Source: Atherix ibis (taxonomy: Eukaryota; Arthropoda; Insecta; Diptera; Athericidae). Taken from it: DNA of 64,000 nt. Of the stretch, positions 1 to 12,250 are shown piece by piece (positions within the stretch are counted from its first letter, which is position 1; every line of letters begins with the position of its first letter). Under the pieces are notes generated by a model that saw only the letters and a program-made list of their open reading frames with translations, searched no databases and was not told the DNA's origin. Where the stretch lies: positions 32,302,667 to 32,366,666 of the forward strand of contig OY282610.1 in the NCBI GenBank assembly GCA_958298945.1. Direction: 5' to 3'. Both the position numbers and the translations under genes were made by a program.

Positions 1-1628
1 CTAATAACTAAATACACATCTTCATCCGACTATCTCTAATTAAAAAAAAATAAATAACACAAAATACTCATTACACAATTTTCAATATTTACCAAAAATA
101 TCTATTAAAAAAAATTCTTTATTTATATATCAATTAAATTAAAATATAGGAAAATATTTTAACATTTAATAATAATAAAAATTTAAAAAAAAAATGGATG
201 TAAACAATTACATTTTCTAAATTAAAACTCGACCAAGTTTTAGTTTAAAAAAAAAATAGATAACGAATAAAATTAAGTATTTATATTCAAAAAGTGTAAA
301 TAATATAATAATTTTCACAATTCAAAAAATACTATATTATTATTAAAAATATTATTTACCGATACATAGTTAGTTTGTTCGTCTCCTATGTAGATAAAAA
401 CAAAATGCACTATAAAAAAAAAACTCGCTCTAAGGATATTTTGTACAGACAAAAAACCAACACAAAATATTCCTTATTTTGCAAAATTGTCGTTGTAACA
501 GAATTTCTTGATTTTTTTTTATAAAGTATTTTACTATAAATAATAATTTTTTATATATATTTTTATATTAGCTACTAATTTAAAATTATTGTATATATAT
601 TCTCATATATCTTATAGAAAATATTATACACACGAAAAAAAAATAAAGTTTATTCTTTAGTTTTTATTGTTCAATTTTTTTTTTGATGTGGGAGAATATT
701 TAATTAATATTAAATGTGCCACAGTAAAAATTGTACATTAATAGAATATTCTACATATACATACACATATACAAATTTTTAAAAAAAAATGTATATGCAT
801 ACACAACGTAAAAAAAATTAACTCTTTCTTTTTAATAAAGAGTAGCGTAGAAATTTTTATTTAGTATCCTTACTAAAAAAAAAAAAAACAATTTAATACA
901 ATTTAAAAACAAACTATTTAACAGAGAGAAAAAAAAACACCACTCTCAAACTACATTTTTATGTAGCTCATATTTTAATTGTGGTATAAAAAATAGTTCA
1001 CCTTCAAATTTTCACTACTATTCGAATTATAATTTCTACAACAAAATCAAACGTTTATTTCCAAAAAAAAAAATACATATAATACTTAAGCACTTAAATA
1101 TAAAACAATCACATAGGTTCATTTTGTTAGTGTTTCAATGTATTTAATTTAATTTGATTGCTTCCTTAAATTGGGATCCAAAAAAAAAAAACATTACCCC
1201 AAATGTGCTCACTATTTCTCAATATACACACCAACAATATATATATTTTTTTCTTTTTTCAAATACTAATTGTTCTATTAGATAAAAAGTAATTACAATA
1301 ATTTTCAATAAAAACTACAAGTAAAATTGCTGCTATAATTTAAAATATTAATAATACATGTACAAAAATTTCGAAAAATATACATTATAAATTTCAAATA
1401 AAAAAGAATTGAATTTAAAAATAAAAAATTAATTAATATAAAAGAGACTTACAGAAATTAAATAAAACAACAACTGAAGGTGGGTGGATGGGATGAGCAA
1501 ATCATTAATAAAACTAAATATTGTAATTCATGCGAGATAGTATATAACTGTCATTTGTGCGCGCTGGTGTGTTCGATTAAGTGACAAAAGTGCGCCCGCC
1601 ATCTATGTACACGACTATGTATGACAAC
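1..1628. other. AT-rich spacer, no gene seen
   Basis: The stretch is dominated by poly-A/poly-T runs and AT dinucleotides in all frames, with no reading frame of useful length. The last 100 bases are richer in GC. A piece near 1590-1612 resembles the internal 'cgccatctatgt' segment of the THAP elements described below, so a small transposon scrap may be present. Nothing else can be supported. Confidence 0.6.
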
Positions 1629-3279
1629 CTTAGATTAAAGAATACCTGAACAGGCCCGGCTCGTACGTCAGATTTTTTTGCGTATGTATGACTTAATTAT
1701 TACAGAAGCGGCGAGAAATCGTATTGCTTGCATACTTGTGTTAATTTTTTATGTAGACATGACACCCATTGACATCTAGTTTTCGTTATAAAAGTATAAT
1801 TTTAATTCACTTATTTGAAATGAAAATACAATTTAAACACAACGACGATATAAAATGGGACCAAGCATACTGCCTTGTGGGACCCCGCTAGAATAGGATA
1901 TATTTCCGAGGATTCTGAGTTAATTGCAACTTGAAAATGTCGTTGGGAGAGATATGAATTTATGATAAGGTAGTGGTAGTTGAAGGAAGAAAGCTCTTGA
2001 ATTTCCAGATGAGCCCACGATCAAAAGTTCCTAAGCTTCTAAAAATACTACTGGGCAATAACGCACGATGGTATTGCTGGACAGTGTAGTGTTCAGATCG
2101 GAAGCCAAATTGGTGATCAGGAATAATTTTTTCATTAACTAGAACTGGGTAGAGTCGTTTTAATAGAAGTTTTTCAAAAATCTTATCAAGGATTGGTAAG
2201 AGGCTGATAGTTCTATATTGGAGGAAGGAGAATTAATAGGTTTATTTGGTTTAAGAATTATTTATTTTGTAAATATCAATCAAATATGAAACGTCTCAAT
2301 TTTGTAGACTTTCGGAGAGTTTTTAAAAACACGCCATTCTCAATGAAAGTGGTAGAATACCGAAATGCTTGCATACTTGTGTTGTTTTTCAAGTGGTTAT
2401 TTTAATTACATATCGGAAAGTGTGGTTTTTATGTTTTTTTTCCAATTATTTACGAAAAAGTAATTATTTATATAATTGTTGATAACATTTAATAGGAAGT
2501 TATTTTATTTCAGAAAATGAAGTGTTTTTTTTCAACGGAATGAGAAAGTCGGGAATTTCTTTGTTTCGGTAAGTTGACATCTTCATTTTTACTAGAGAAA
2601 TTAACAAAAATTTAGTTTACAATGTGTTTCAATTGGATTTTAATGATTTATTTTGTCCAAAAAGGTGGTTAAAAAGTGAAAAGTTCGTCATTCAATAAAT
2701 GTTAACAAATGTGATATTGACAGTTAAATGTTTACCAGAAAATCAATAGTTCAGTGCCGGTGCGTAGGTAAGAAAATTTAAGGGAACGAATTTTTCAGTC
2801 TGTTGTTTTCCATTTCTTTTTTCATTATTGTGTTAAAATAAATATAAAGTATTGTATATTCGGTAGGTTTATTATTTAAATAAATTTGTTTGCATTTGTA
2901 CTTTCGTTTGCTCGAATTAGATTATTTTGTAATGCATTTACTAAATAATAATGTTTTAAATTTTTTTTATTTTATAGAATATTAGTTGTTAATTATTTAA
3001 GTACTTAATTATAAAAAAAAATCAATAATATTTTACTGTGTTTTATTGCAAATTTCCAAAACTAAAATCGATTTGTTTACGTATAAATGTCATCACATAT
3101 GAAAATGATTTTAAACGAACCGCTTCACAATCGCGCATACTGAAGTACAATAGTTTAAAATTGGACCCCACTGATTTACGCCGTTTCTGTTGTTTTGAAT
3201 GTTGTGTGCGTTCTTACGAATGTATTGCCACCAAAATTTGCGTAGAGGCCTATCCAGTTCTTCTATCGTATAATCTAAG
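1629..3279 (+). mobile_element. THAP-type DNA transposon copy 1, degraded, with a LINE insert
   Basis: The copy begins with 'cttagattaaagaatacctg' and ends with the inverse form '...tataatctaag'. These match the perfect 28-bp inverted ends of the copy at 35147-36473. It shares that copy's 'tgtagacatgacaccca' segment (about 1752) and its non-coding 3' part with 'gatttacgccgtttctg' (about 3172). At about 2516-2575 a damaged first THAP exon is recognisable: an ATG-Lys-Cys-Phe start and an Ile-Ser-Leu-Phe-Arg end before 'gtaagttg', with part deleted. A 5'-truncated Jockey-type LINE fragment sits at 1856-2268. An 81-codon frame near the 3' end has no ATG and is not considered a gene. The copy cannot make a transposase. 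Confidence 0.7.
1856..2268 (-). mobile_element. Jockey-clade LINE fragment (reverse transcriptase part)
   Basis: The sequence aligns by eye with 61100-61560 of the large LINE at the window end, in the same orientation. Shared segments include 'ccaaattggtgat', the 'tttttcaaaaatctta' stretch and the 'ggtttatttgg' stretch. That region encodes the middle of the reverse transcriptase, so this is an internal fragment. It interrupts THAP copy 1 and has many indels and stops. Confidence 0.7.
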
Positions 3280-4479
3280 ATGACAATAATGTCAGCGATT
3301 GACGTTTTTTTTTATACAAAAATTTAAAGATCTTTTGTGAGGTTACGACTACAACTAAAATGCATGCGCTCAGATATAGATATATTATTTTAATAGTCAT
3401 TCATTAAAAAGGATTCAATATTTTTATGTATAAGATTCTAGTGTAGGAAAATTATTATCAGAATATCTTTTGGTCATACATAGTAAGATACAGTGGAATA
3501 TTGGATGTGCAATAATTGAATTAGCTTGTTTTGCCATTAAAAAGTCTTACGACATTTAATTGTTATTGGTTTTTTTTTCATATTAAAATGATTTTTTTCC
3601 AACAATCTAAACGTAGTTCGAATTAAACACAAATGTTAATATTTATGGTACTATAGACAATTAACAACAATTGCATTATATGATAATTATATTAAAATCA
3701 TTACCTTAATATGATAAAATTAATGTAAAAACAATTTTCATACTAAATGTTTTTTTGGAATCTAGATGAGGGGGAGGGGGTGGTGTGCAAATATTGAAAT
3801 TACACGTACCATAATTTGCATGCAATTATAGCAGCGTTAAAAGTCATATAGCGTAAAAGGGGGTTTACTTGGTATAATTACAACATACTATGTTATTTAA
3901 ATATATTCTTACGTTGTATTTTACCACAATTTATCCATTTCATTTATTAGAGTAGTAAATAAGTACAATATATAGGATATAGCAATTGGCATTTAAAATG
4001 GAAAAATATGCAGGATTCAATTTTGAAATTTGGATACATATTTTTTACATTGAAATCACGCACTAAACAAAATTAGTAGCCGCCACCAATGCCAATTATT
4101 CATGTTAATCTCTGTAATAGGAAAATGTAATTTCTCCAATTTAGGACATACCGACATTTTACTTAAATTTTAATTTAACTGTGTTAAAAATGTCAGCTAT
4201 AAAATCTATACAAACAAACAAAAACTTTAAAAATTGTAAGTAAAAAAAAAAAATTCAACTCGAAACAAAGCTCAAGCTAATGGTAAGAACATTTTATGTT
4301 CAGAAAGAGAATGTATAGGTAGTAGTGCTGTTGCTCTACAATTGTTTCGTTATTATTTAACTATTTATTATACGAATAAATAATTAATAACAATTATTTA
4401 GAAGCACGCTTTTACATCAATCATCAACAGCTGTCTGTCTCGTGGAAACTACTGTCAGACTACTACTGATTATCTTCCT
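3280..4479. other. AT-rich spacer, no gene seen
   Basis: No reading frame, RNA gene or clear repeat is evident. There is a purine tract near 3768-3783 (a short G-rich run). The sequence between 4380 and 4480 is more complex and could be the edge (LTR remnant) of the Ty3/Gypsy relic that follows, but no LTR pair was found. Confidence 0.5.
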
Positions 4480-5345
4480 AATGGTTAGTGCTGCCGCCGG
4501 GCGATCGTTAACCTATAGTATCCGATAAGGACACAGTAGTCAACCCCATCCCGTCAAAGTGACACAAATCACGATAATAAGTCATGAATTGAACTCTATT
4601 TGTCCCTGGATAGGGATAGGTTCGTAATTGGGTCTGCCAGTCGATGATGGTGATCATGTTAATAGTAATTAACTGTGATGAGTTGAGGTGCTACGAGGTT
4701 TTCGATGAAAGCTAGTTTTAACCTCTTCGTGAAGGCCATCGTCCAATTACCATCAATATTGACTTGAAACACGTAGTCGGACAATTTCTCGATTATTGAA
4801 AATGATCCTCGAAAAGATAGTTCCAAAGGTCATCGACGATCCGGACAAATCCTGCTTTTTCATCGATATAGAGTGGTTCCATAAAGCATTTCAGCTGGGT
4901 TTCCTTTAATTTTCTCTTTTCGACTTGAACGAATATGCGGCCACAAAAATCATTGCCTGATGAGTTCGTGCATGGCACGATCATTTGAATGTGAACGATT
5001 ATGTGTGTCATCGAATATTTGACATCTTACTCAGTGTGATTGGCGCGTATAATCGCACGTTTGGTCTCCCCAAATGAAGCAGTAGATTATTGTGTTTGCA
5101 GAATCGTCCACGTTGAGTTTTTCAAGTTGCAAAGATGTTGTTTTCGTGATTTTAGTTCTGTTGAGCAATGTCCGTCGCCTGTGTAGTAACAATAACATTT
5201 GACTCTCCTGGAACGTATACAATCTTTGTCATAAATTGACTTATATATTCCAGTTAGCGGTGCTGTCTCGAAACCCCTATCGGAGTGTTGGTTTAAGGCG
5301 AAATACAGAGAACGGTGGTCCGTGATGACAATGACATCACGGCCC
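4480..5345 (-). pseudogene. Ty3/Gypsy retrotransposon pol relic (RNase H to integrase C-terminus)
   Basis: Read on the minus strand, 5345-5270 encodes 'GRDVIVITDHRSLYFALNQ', the RNase H signature of Gypsy pol (family pattern: TDH-x-x-L, then ALNQ-x-S). About 5230-5170 gives 'KIVYVPGESNVI', matching the family's 'hvpGkdNvvADaLSR' segment with the ADALSR residues degraded. Downstream, about 4900-4870, is 'NPAEMLYGTTL', the conserved integrase C-terminal motif. The central integrase catalytic core is missing or scrambled, and frames shift several times. This is a dead internal fragment; no LTRs or primer-binding site were found. Confidence 0.7.
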
Positions 5346-6412
5346 TTAATGTTTAAATAATTTTATACCCTTGAATATTGCGAGTAAATCAAGGTTATAT
5401 GTGCTATATATTTTTTTACGGTGTTACCGAGCTTACTTTTATTATTATTAGTTTTTTCGTTGTTGAAATTTTTGAAGGCTAGTCCAAAAAAAAAAATATA
5501 CCTTCGGTTACCATTAAATTAAAGTTTTTGACATGTTGTCCTTTGACATAATCATTTTTTTTTAAGTATTTGATAATATTTGACAAAATACGAGTATGAA
5601 TATTCAAATAAGGCAAAACTTACGCAACAAATTATCGAACAGAAGAAGAAGAAAGAAAAAAACAAACCACAACTCAATATATATATAAAAGTAATTTTTT
5701 TATTTAAATTTAAAATAAAATTTTAATATAAAATTATAGAAATAAAAGAAAATATTTACCTTGACCGATAAGGTACGTAACCATTCATGTTGTTATACAT
5801 TATTGCGTTGATAATTTTTCTTTTTTAATATTGTTTTTAATTGAAAATTATTGAAAACTAAAAAAATGTTTCCAAAATTAAAAAAAAAAATCAAATCCGA
5901 TTCTTTGAGATTTAAAATATAACAAAATTATAAACAACAAATCAATTAAAGCAGCAATTCTATTTTTTCTTGGCTTTTTTTTTTGTTTTTATTATTATTT
6001 AAAGTAACTTTTTTTTTTTAAGTAAATTTGAACACCTGAAATATTAAGTTTATTAACTTCTACAATCAGTTTTTTTTTTTTATTTAGAATTTTTTTTATT
6101 TATTGTCTTTCTTTCTTGTTATGAATATTAACTTTCTAAAAGTAAAAAAAAAGTAAAAAAAATAATTTTATTAAACGTTCACAAAAAACACATATATATT
6201 AAAGTATTATTATTATTATAAAATTCACTGTTTTTATTAGATTTATTATAAAATTAATGTATGTGCGGTCAATTTATTCATATCAAGATAATTAACACAT
6301 TTTATTAAGAAATTATTATTTATTATTCAATAATAATAATAATAATAAATATTTGATTTAAGAGGAAGAGAAGTGCTTTATGATGAAGAACGCAGTAAAA
6401 AAAAAAGAAAAA
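5346..6412. other. AT-rich spacer, no gene seen
   Basis: Long homopolymer runs of A and T, with short AAT/ATT microsatellite tracts (for example 6331-6350). No reading frame of interest on either strand. Confidence 0.6.
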
Positions 6413-6840
6413 AAAGAGGATGTTGAATTCCTTTGGGTTCCAGGTTATGTGGAAGTTGCGGGCAATGAGCGTAGACACACCTAGACTGAACTAGGAGTAA
6501 AGGGGTTTCTTTCAAAAAAGACATTGCCCAACCAGTCTACTCAACAATCTTACCAAGATTTTGTACACGTGAATTGCTCAACATTTGGAAAAGACAATCT
6601 ACTCTCGGACATAATTTCTATTCCTAATCTTCTTTTTAATGAGATTCCCTTCCATTTTGGAGCCCTCAATACCTGTTGCAAATCTAACCACCTCCAACTG
6701 GCCCAATTAAACTAACCAAAGAACGATTCCTTTCTAACAAAAACACTTACAAATCGCCAAATAGCCTCATAGTCGTGGCGCTGCATCAAGACCCCTAGAT
6801 CATATCATAGGGACCTCACAAAAAAAAATTCCTCAAATGT
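6413..6840 (+). mobile_element. Non-LTR retrotransposon 3' fragment with RNase H C-terminus
   Basis: The plus strand encodes 'EFLWVPGYVEVAGNER', the C-terminal RNase H signature (WVPGH-x-G-x-x-GNE-x-AD) found in RNase H-bearing LINEs. It is followed by a stop where the family has Ala-Asp, then by an open 63-codon tail without ATG and a 3' UTR containing 'cgccaaatagcctcatagt'. A reverse-complement relative of that UTR occurs at 32545-32600. The element is truncated at its 5' side and is not functional. It is a different lineage from the Jockey-type LINE at the window end, which shows no RNase H. Confidence 0.6.
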
Positions 6841-7827
6841 AATTTCCGATAATAACTATTGTATTTTCTTTACATTGAATTTCCTTATTTTAAAATATGT
6901 ATAGTTTTATTCATTTAAAGAGTTGGTTATGTTGGTGATTATTTATATAGAATAAACTTCGTAAGAAATATTTAATGAGTTTACTCAATTCAATCACCTA
7001 TTTAATTAATACATTCTTTTTAATTTCAAAATAGAAATTTTTGCTTATTATGAAATTATTTTGGATTTCAAAAATTTTCGATAATTAGCTTAGATATTAT
7101 TGTTCCAAATGCAAATTTTTACTAGTTGAGAATATTAACTTATTAAATTTAAAAAAATAATTACAACAAAAAATAATCTAGATATATTGTATATAGTATT
7201 TATATTAAACATAATATGTTATTCTTAAGGATCCAATATCACAATGAGATTTGTTTGGTTGAAATATGAGTTCATCAAATATTTATTATCATCACTAATC
7301 GAATTTCTTTCAAAAAAAAAAAAAAAAACACCCCCCATTAATTTTGCTGTTTATTATTTTCATATTTTTATATAAAAAAAAAAAAAAATTTTTTATGGTT
7401 AATACTTTTATATTTTTTGTATAAAAATACCACCCACGAAATTTATTTTTATTGCACCAAAACAGAGGAGAAATCAATTGTCAAATGACGAAACATATTA
7501 TTTTTCTTGTTATGTTTGAAATTCAATCTTTTTCTTATCATACCATACATACAATTTTTTTTTTTTTTACTTGGAATAAAATTGTATTTAGCAGTTAATT
7601 AAGTTGTCCTTTTGAGAAAAAAAAATAGAAGAAGAGTATTTTTGTTTGTTTTCTCGAGAATTTTTACATTTAACACACAAGTAGACAACATTAATGTGTA
7701 TTTTGTTATTATTCTCTTAGTAATTGTAACATAATGTCTAAAATTGTATACTTTTTGTTTTTGGCACTTTTTTATTTTATTATTTTCTAATGTATATTAA
7801 ATATTTAAGATAAATTAATAAAATAAA
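6841..7827. other. AT-rich spacer, no gene seen
   Basis: Low-complexity AT sequence with several 12-18 bp poly-A or poly-T runs. On the minus strand, about 60 bases downstream of the stop codon of the candidate exon at 7828-7916, overlapping AATAAA hexamers occur near 7770. They could serve as a polyadenylation signal for that exon. Confidence 0.5.
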
Positions 7828-7916
7828 TCAAAGAACAAGAAGCGCTCCCACACTTATTATTGCAACGCCGTTTCGTCCTGTACTACTACTACTACTGCCT
7901 ACTACTTTCAACAAAA
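7828..7916 (-). CDS. Candidate alternative last exon encoding a GPI-anchor-like tail
   Basis: Read on the minus strand, a pyrimidine-containing stretch ends in 'ccaaatcag', a plausible splice acceptor. It is followed by two bases that complete a codon (phase 1) and 28 codons ending in TGA. The peptide runs LLKVVG, five Ser residues, TGRNG, then the hydrophobic stretch VAIISVGALLVL at the C-terminus. A small-residue cluster, a short polar spacer and a terminal hydrophobic segment are the hallmarks of a GPI-attachment signal. The exon has exactly the same length (89 nt) and phase as the candidate at 9630-9718, which fits alternative terminal exons of one gene. AATAAA hexamers lie about 60 bases downstream. 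The upstream coding exons have not been located, so this remains a hypothesis. Confidence 0.4.
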
Positions 7917-8016
7917 CTGATTTGGATACAAACGCCACAAATAGAATATAGGAGAAGAAAAAATTGTTTGCTGAGAAACCAACTGAATTAGTGTGTGTGG
8001 GTTGCGACGCCATCAA

Positions 8017-8480
8017 TTAACATCTATCACCACACGTATGCAAGCTCGCTTTCAACTGATAAAACTACTACCCCGAAAAAGCTGAGTGCTACTCTACTTT
8101 TTTCTTCGCATTCCTGGGAGAAAGAGAGATGAAAATAAGAAACTGTGAGAGGCAGGCGACATTTGCCAAAACGACGAACTACGGCGACAAGCCGTTTATG
8201 CTCTTTTTAAATGAATATATTATAAAGTGTGCCTCGTGTGGATACAACTAACTGGATTGGTTATTCGTTAATATGAGAAGAGAAAACGAACGCTTGCAAT
8301 TACTCAGCAGGCGCGCAAAATAATTGGATACAATCGAGAGTTTAACGCATGCAAACCAAACTAACTATCTCTCTCTCTCTTTTCTAAGTGTCTGTTTCTA
8401 AAATGTATTGTGATGAAATTCCGGATGCCGGAAAAGCGAATTCGACAAAACAAATATGTTTATTCTTGCTTTCCATTGGT
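8017..8480. promoter_or_regulatory. Higher-complexity non-repeat block, possible regulatory or exonic sequence
   Basis: This block is clearly less AT-rich than its surroundings and shows no transposon similarity that I can see. It contains GAGA/CTCT-type tracts ('gagaaagagagat' at about 8120, 'tctctctctctct' at about 8365) of the kind bound by GAGA-factor-like proteins. It also holds a strong minus-strand acceptor-like string ('ctctctttctcccag', about 8115-8129). A minus-strand frame near 8385-8460 reads '...ASGISSQYILETDT-stop'. It lies between two candidate alternative last exons, so it could hold another terminal exon or an enhancer. Neither is proven. Confidence 0.25.
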
Positions 8481-9629
8481 AATATTTACCATTTTTAGAA
8501 AAACGTAAACAGAAATCGTATTAATAAGGCAAAAGAGAAAAACTCTAAACAGATATAATTATTGTTGTTGTTGTTGTTGTTTGTATAATTCCACATAACA
8601 TTTGTACTGAAATGTATTATTTTAAGCACCACACCACACTAATAGCTATTTGGCGACGACAATGAATAACAAATAATTAATCAAATTAATAAAACTCTTG
8701 TCAAAATCAAAAATAATACTAATTTACAATCTAAACGCTATACAATATATATTTTGTGAAGTATAAATTCGCAATGAACGAGAACAATATATTGCAATTG
8801 AAGAAACGGAACTTCCTTTCTGAAGAGGTAAAATTTACGCGCTTTAATAAAAGCACACATACTTATTTAATTGGAGCTTTCCACACGCGTTCACGAACAC
8901 ATTTCACCAAAAATATGAAGCAAATAAATCCACTCAAAAAGTAGAAAAAAATAGTTTTTAAAAAAAAATAAAAACTATAATTCTAGAAGTTTTAATCCAA
9001 ATTCAAAATTATTCCAAGGGGAGGGGGTGACAAGGGGTGTTTTTTTATTTGTAAGCACATATTTATAATGTTGTTTAAAAAAAATTTCTTTTATAGAGAA
9101 AAATTGTAACTAAAATTTTGATGATACCAAAAAAAAAAAAAAAAAAGTGACATGACAGATCCAACCAAGCACAGTATAGTTGAAGTTGTGTGCGTGTTTG
9201 CTCAGTATAAATTTTATGTAGAGTAAAAGAGACCATGAGACGCTCAAAGGGAATGACGACCGATGGATGATAGCTAGGAATATGTATATTATATTCAAAC
9301 TAAAGAAAGAAATATCAAATATTTTAACGACGCAACTCAAATAACGCTTTCATATTGTTATATTTGTTTTTTTTTCTTTTCTTTTTCGCAAACTTTGTCA
9401 AAGTAGAATCTTTTTTTTTTCTTTTAAAACAACAGAAGTTATATACATCTCCCTCTATCATAGATTTTAATTAATTGTTTATCGTAAATTTCTTTAACTT
9501 CACTAAAAAGAAAAAAAGAAAAAAAAACACTTCCTATTTTAAATATTTCTTGTCGTATTATTATTATTATTATTATTTGTACACTGAATAGGGGCACATA
9601 TGATAAAATGCCGCTTGCGAGAATCACCA

Positions 9630-9718
9630 CTACACTGATGCAACTACAGTAGCTAATATGACGGCAGCTGCAACAATGATGACCGCTGATAAATGGCTAC
9701 TCGATATTTGTCCAAATT
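9630..9718 (-). CDS. Candidate alternative last exon encoding a hydrophobic C-terminal tail
   Basis: The minus strand has an acceptor-like '...gtgtacaaag', then two bases completing a codon and 28 codons ending in TAG. The peptide starts FGQISSSHLS and continues with about 18 hydrophobic residues (AVIIVAAAVILATVVASV) to the C-terminus. This has the composition of a GPI-anchor signal or a terminal membrane anchor. Its length (89 nt) and splice phase equal those of the candidate exon at 7828-7916. An alternative acceptor ('attatctatag', phase 0) lies 18 bases upstream. The two tails differ in sequence, so this is not a recent tandem copy. Upstream exons were not identified within the window. 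Confidence 0.4.
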
Positions 9719-11502
9719 CTTTGTACACAAACAAATACTATAGATAATTAATTTACCTGCTTTATTTAAATAATACAAATATAATCAATTATTATAAAAC
9801 GCGTTATTTTTTTTTAACAATAACTAGGCAAACAAAAAAGCGTGCCAAAACTCAGCACAATTTAGCTAGTCATACTATTATCACCTCTCACTCTCAAAAT
9901 ACAACTGCCTCTGGCTGGCTCGTTTCAACAAACCAAATGACGATGTTGAAACTTCGAAAAAATTCGATTTTCTTTTCAACTGATGTACTCGGAAACCATC
10001 CAAGATAAAATGAGATAAGAATAGCCATTTACGAAAATTTTTTAAACATTTAAAGCCAACTTCAAGCAATTACGAAATTAAAAGATAATTTAAGGATGAA
10101 AATTATATACTATTTGAAATTATATCTAAATAAATTATGCAAAAAAAAAAAATATTCTATTTAAATTTATTTTTAATATAGATAAAATAAACAATTTCTA
10201 AAAATTAATATAATCTTTTAAATATTAATTTCGAAAATGACCATAACCTTCGATTTTGAGATAATGAATTTTTTGGCAAAAATTTCTTATATTCAATTAA
10301 TTTTTGTTTTTGAACATTTCAAAAATTTTACTTAATAAATCTATTAAAAAACGGAACAGTAATTATATAATAAAAACATTCAGGGAAAAGTTATATATAA
10401 ATATGATTAGCTTAGTACTAATTTGCAATAGATTTAGTACTCCAAAGAGGGTGTTACTGCTGATGATGGATGAATTCAGCAATTTTAACAGAGCTTTGTT
10501 GTATTCTTTGGTTAGCATTCTGGTGAGTTTAAATATATTTATTTTAATAATTAAGATTAAATATTTAAATTAAAAAAAAAGCAAAAACAAAGTAATAATC
10601 AAAATAAAGTTTCTGAATATAAGGAAAATCAAAGAAAAAGAAGTTGTTCTGGTTTTTTTTTAAATTATTCCACGCTTCAGTAATCATCCTATTATAATTA
10701 TTAAGCGGGGATGATCATATTGTCATATTATGGATACAAGATCCATTCTAGTTTTAGGATTTTAAAGATAAATATTAAAAGATAAAAAATTGATTTCATA
10801 CACTCTATTATTGTTCAATATTAATTCGTTATGATAGTGATCGATCAAGTTTTGGCCTGTGAAGGCTTTTCAAGTGTCCTTTTAGATTTCTAGTATTCGG
10901 CCAGCATATGATGATAATTGTGATTCGTTTTGAGAGTCTGAAGCAGATTTTCAATTTCCAAAAAAAAAACTTCCACAAAAATATTACTTTATCAAACATT
11001 ATCTCAGAGTGTACGTTTACATAAAAATTCCTATTCATAACAAGTTATCCATTTCGTGTTTCAGGTAAGTACAGCTTTAAATTAAAAAAATATCTGGATA
11101 GGTCCGTTCTTTAGAGTATATTAAATGAATAATTCCTTTTTATATTTTATAAATCATGGAATTGAATTAATTGATTCTAAAAATAGTGAAATTATTCTTT
11201 CTTACCGAAAGAATTTCAGCTGAATTGGTACCGATGTGCTTGTTTCATACCAATTCAGCTGAATTCGGTTTTAATATTTGTTGTTAATGCATTTTCTCTA
11301 GATTGTGTATAACGCTCCGAGACAGTATCCTTGAATTTTCGAACAGGAATACACATAATAATAGATGTAATTGTTTAAATATTTATAAAATGTATATTTT
11401 TATTGTCAAAATGATAATTTTACTAATATCCAACTGAAATTATGACAGGAAGTATAACAGTTAGTATAACATTTTGTATACAGTATGTGTGACAGTAAAT
11501 AG
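9719..11502. other. AT-rich spacer, no gene seen
   Basis: No coding sequence that I can support. Several 60-90 codon frames on both strands are low-complexity (Lys/Ile/Asn/Phe-rich) or have no ATG. A small hairpin with 16-bp arms lies at 11215-11263. Confidence 0.5.
11215..11263. repeat. Hairpin with 16-bp arms
   Basis: The arm 'ttcagctgaattggta' (11215-11230) is followed 17 bases later by its exact reverse complement (11248-11263). The arms contain the palindrome CAGCTG, so the left and right halves also pair internally. It could be the end of a small foldback element, but no target duplication is evident. Confidence 0.6.
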
Positions 11503-11679
11503 AGCCGGGTATCATAACCTGGATTTTCGTATATGTAACTGCAATTTTCTGCCTAAATTATTGTAAAAGCGGAAAAAAATCATAACGCTTGCATATCTTT
11601 GTGTACATTTTTTTATGTAGACATGACACCCACTGACCACTAGTTTTTCGTTATAAAAGTATAATTTTAATGATCTTTA

Positions 11680-11900
11680 GGTCATTGTCTCTTAAGTCTC
11701 TGATGAGTGTTTCCGGGGAGGGCAGTACAGAATAATTCTCTCACATGTGAATTATGATGATAGGATAAGCGGGAATGAAATTTTTGATAGCAGGAAATGC
11801 ATAGGTCCTGAAAAAAAGGGAACATTTAGATCACGATGTATTACGTTGTTATGAACATAACAACGTAATTTTTTTGGATTGTAAGGCCTGCACGCGATAG
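11680..11900 (-). mobile_element. Jockey-clade LINE 3' fragment
   Basis: The sequence resembles 60375-60610 of the large LINE (end of ORF2). Shared strings include 'cttaagtct', 'gggtattt'-type segments and 'tcacgatg'. It is inserted in THAP copy 2. A short 'gttgttatg'/'cataacaac' hairpin near 11850 lies inside it. Confidence 0.6.
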
Positions 11901-12027
11901 GAATTGGAACGTTTCGTTGTTTATGTGTAAGAAAATTTAAGGGAACGATTTTTTTTTAATAGTGCAAAAAATACTTTGTTAATTGAAAAACTAAATGTAA
12001 CGATCGTTTATTCGTTATAATATGTTA

Positions 12028-12250
12028 ATATTACAGATTTCCACACAATAAATGGTTGAGGAAAAAGTGGATTTTGACATCAGCATCGGGAATTCCCCGG
12101 AACCAAGAAATTGTGTGCTCGCTCCACTTTCGTAGACCAGACATTAAAGTAGGAGCAAAAATTATAACGTATTGAAATGATCTTTGTAGGAAATCAGGCA
12201 AATCGTCATCAAAACAGGATGCCGTCGAAGTTCCCCCTTCAATAATGCTG
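12028..12250 (+). pseudogene. THAP-domain exon remnant
   Basis: After 'ttaatattacag' (acceptor), the plus strand reads FPHNKWLRKKWILTSASGIP, then RNQEIVCSLHFRRPDIKVGA. The pattern matches the second half of the THAP zinc finger, a C2CH DNA-binding domain of P-element transposases and their host derivatives: the invariant Trp, and Cys-x-x-His followed by Phe. The frame runs into a stop shortly after 'KIITY'. The N-terminal C-x-C half, seen intact in the copy at 35879-35946, is missing here. No transposase catalytic region follows, so the element depended on an autonomous relative. Confidence 0.65.

Noticed and set aside
3038..3283. 81-codon frame with several Cys residues that at first looked like a zinc-finger peptide
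   Set aside because: It lies in the non-coding 3' part of a THAP transposon. It has no ATG and the same region is not open in the other copies.
10304..10573. 89-codon plus-strand frame
   Set aside because: It has no ATG at its start and its Ile/Lys/Asn/Leu-rich composition matches the AT-rich background.
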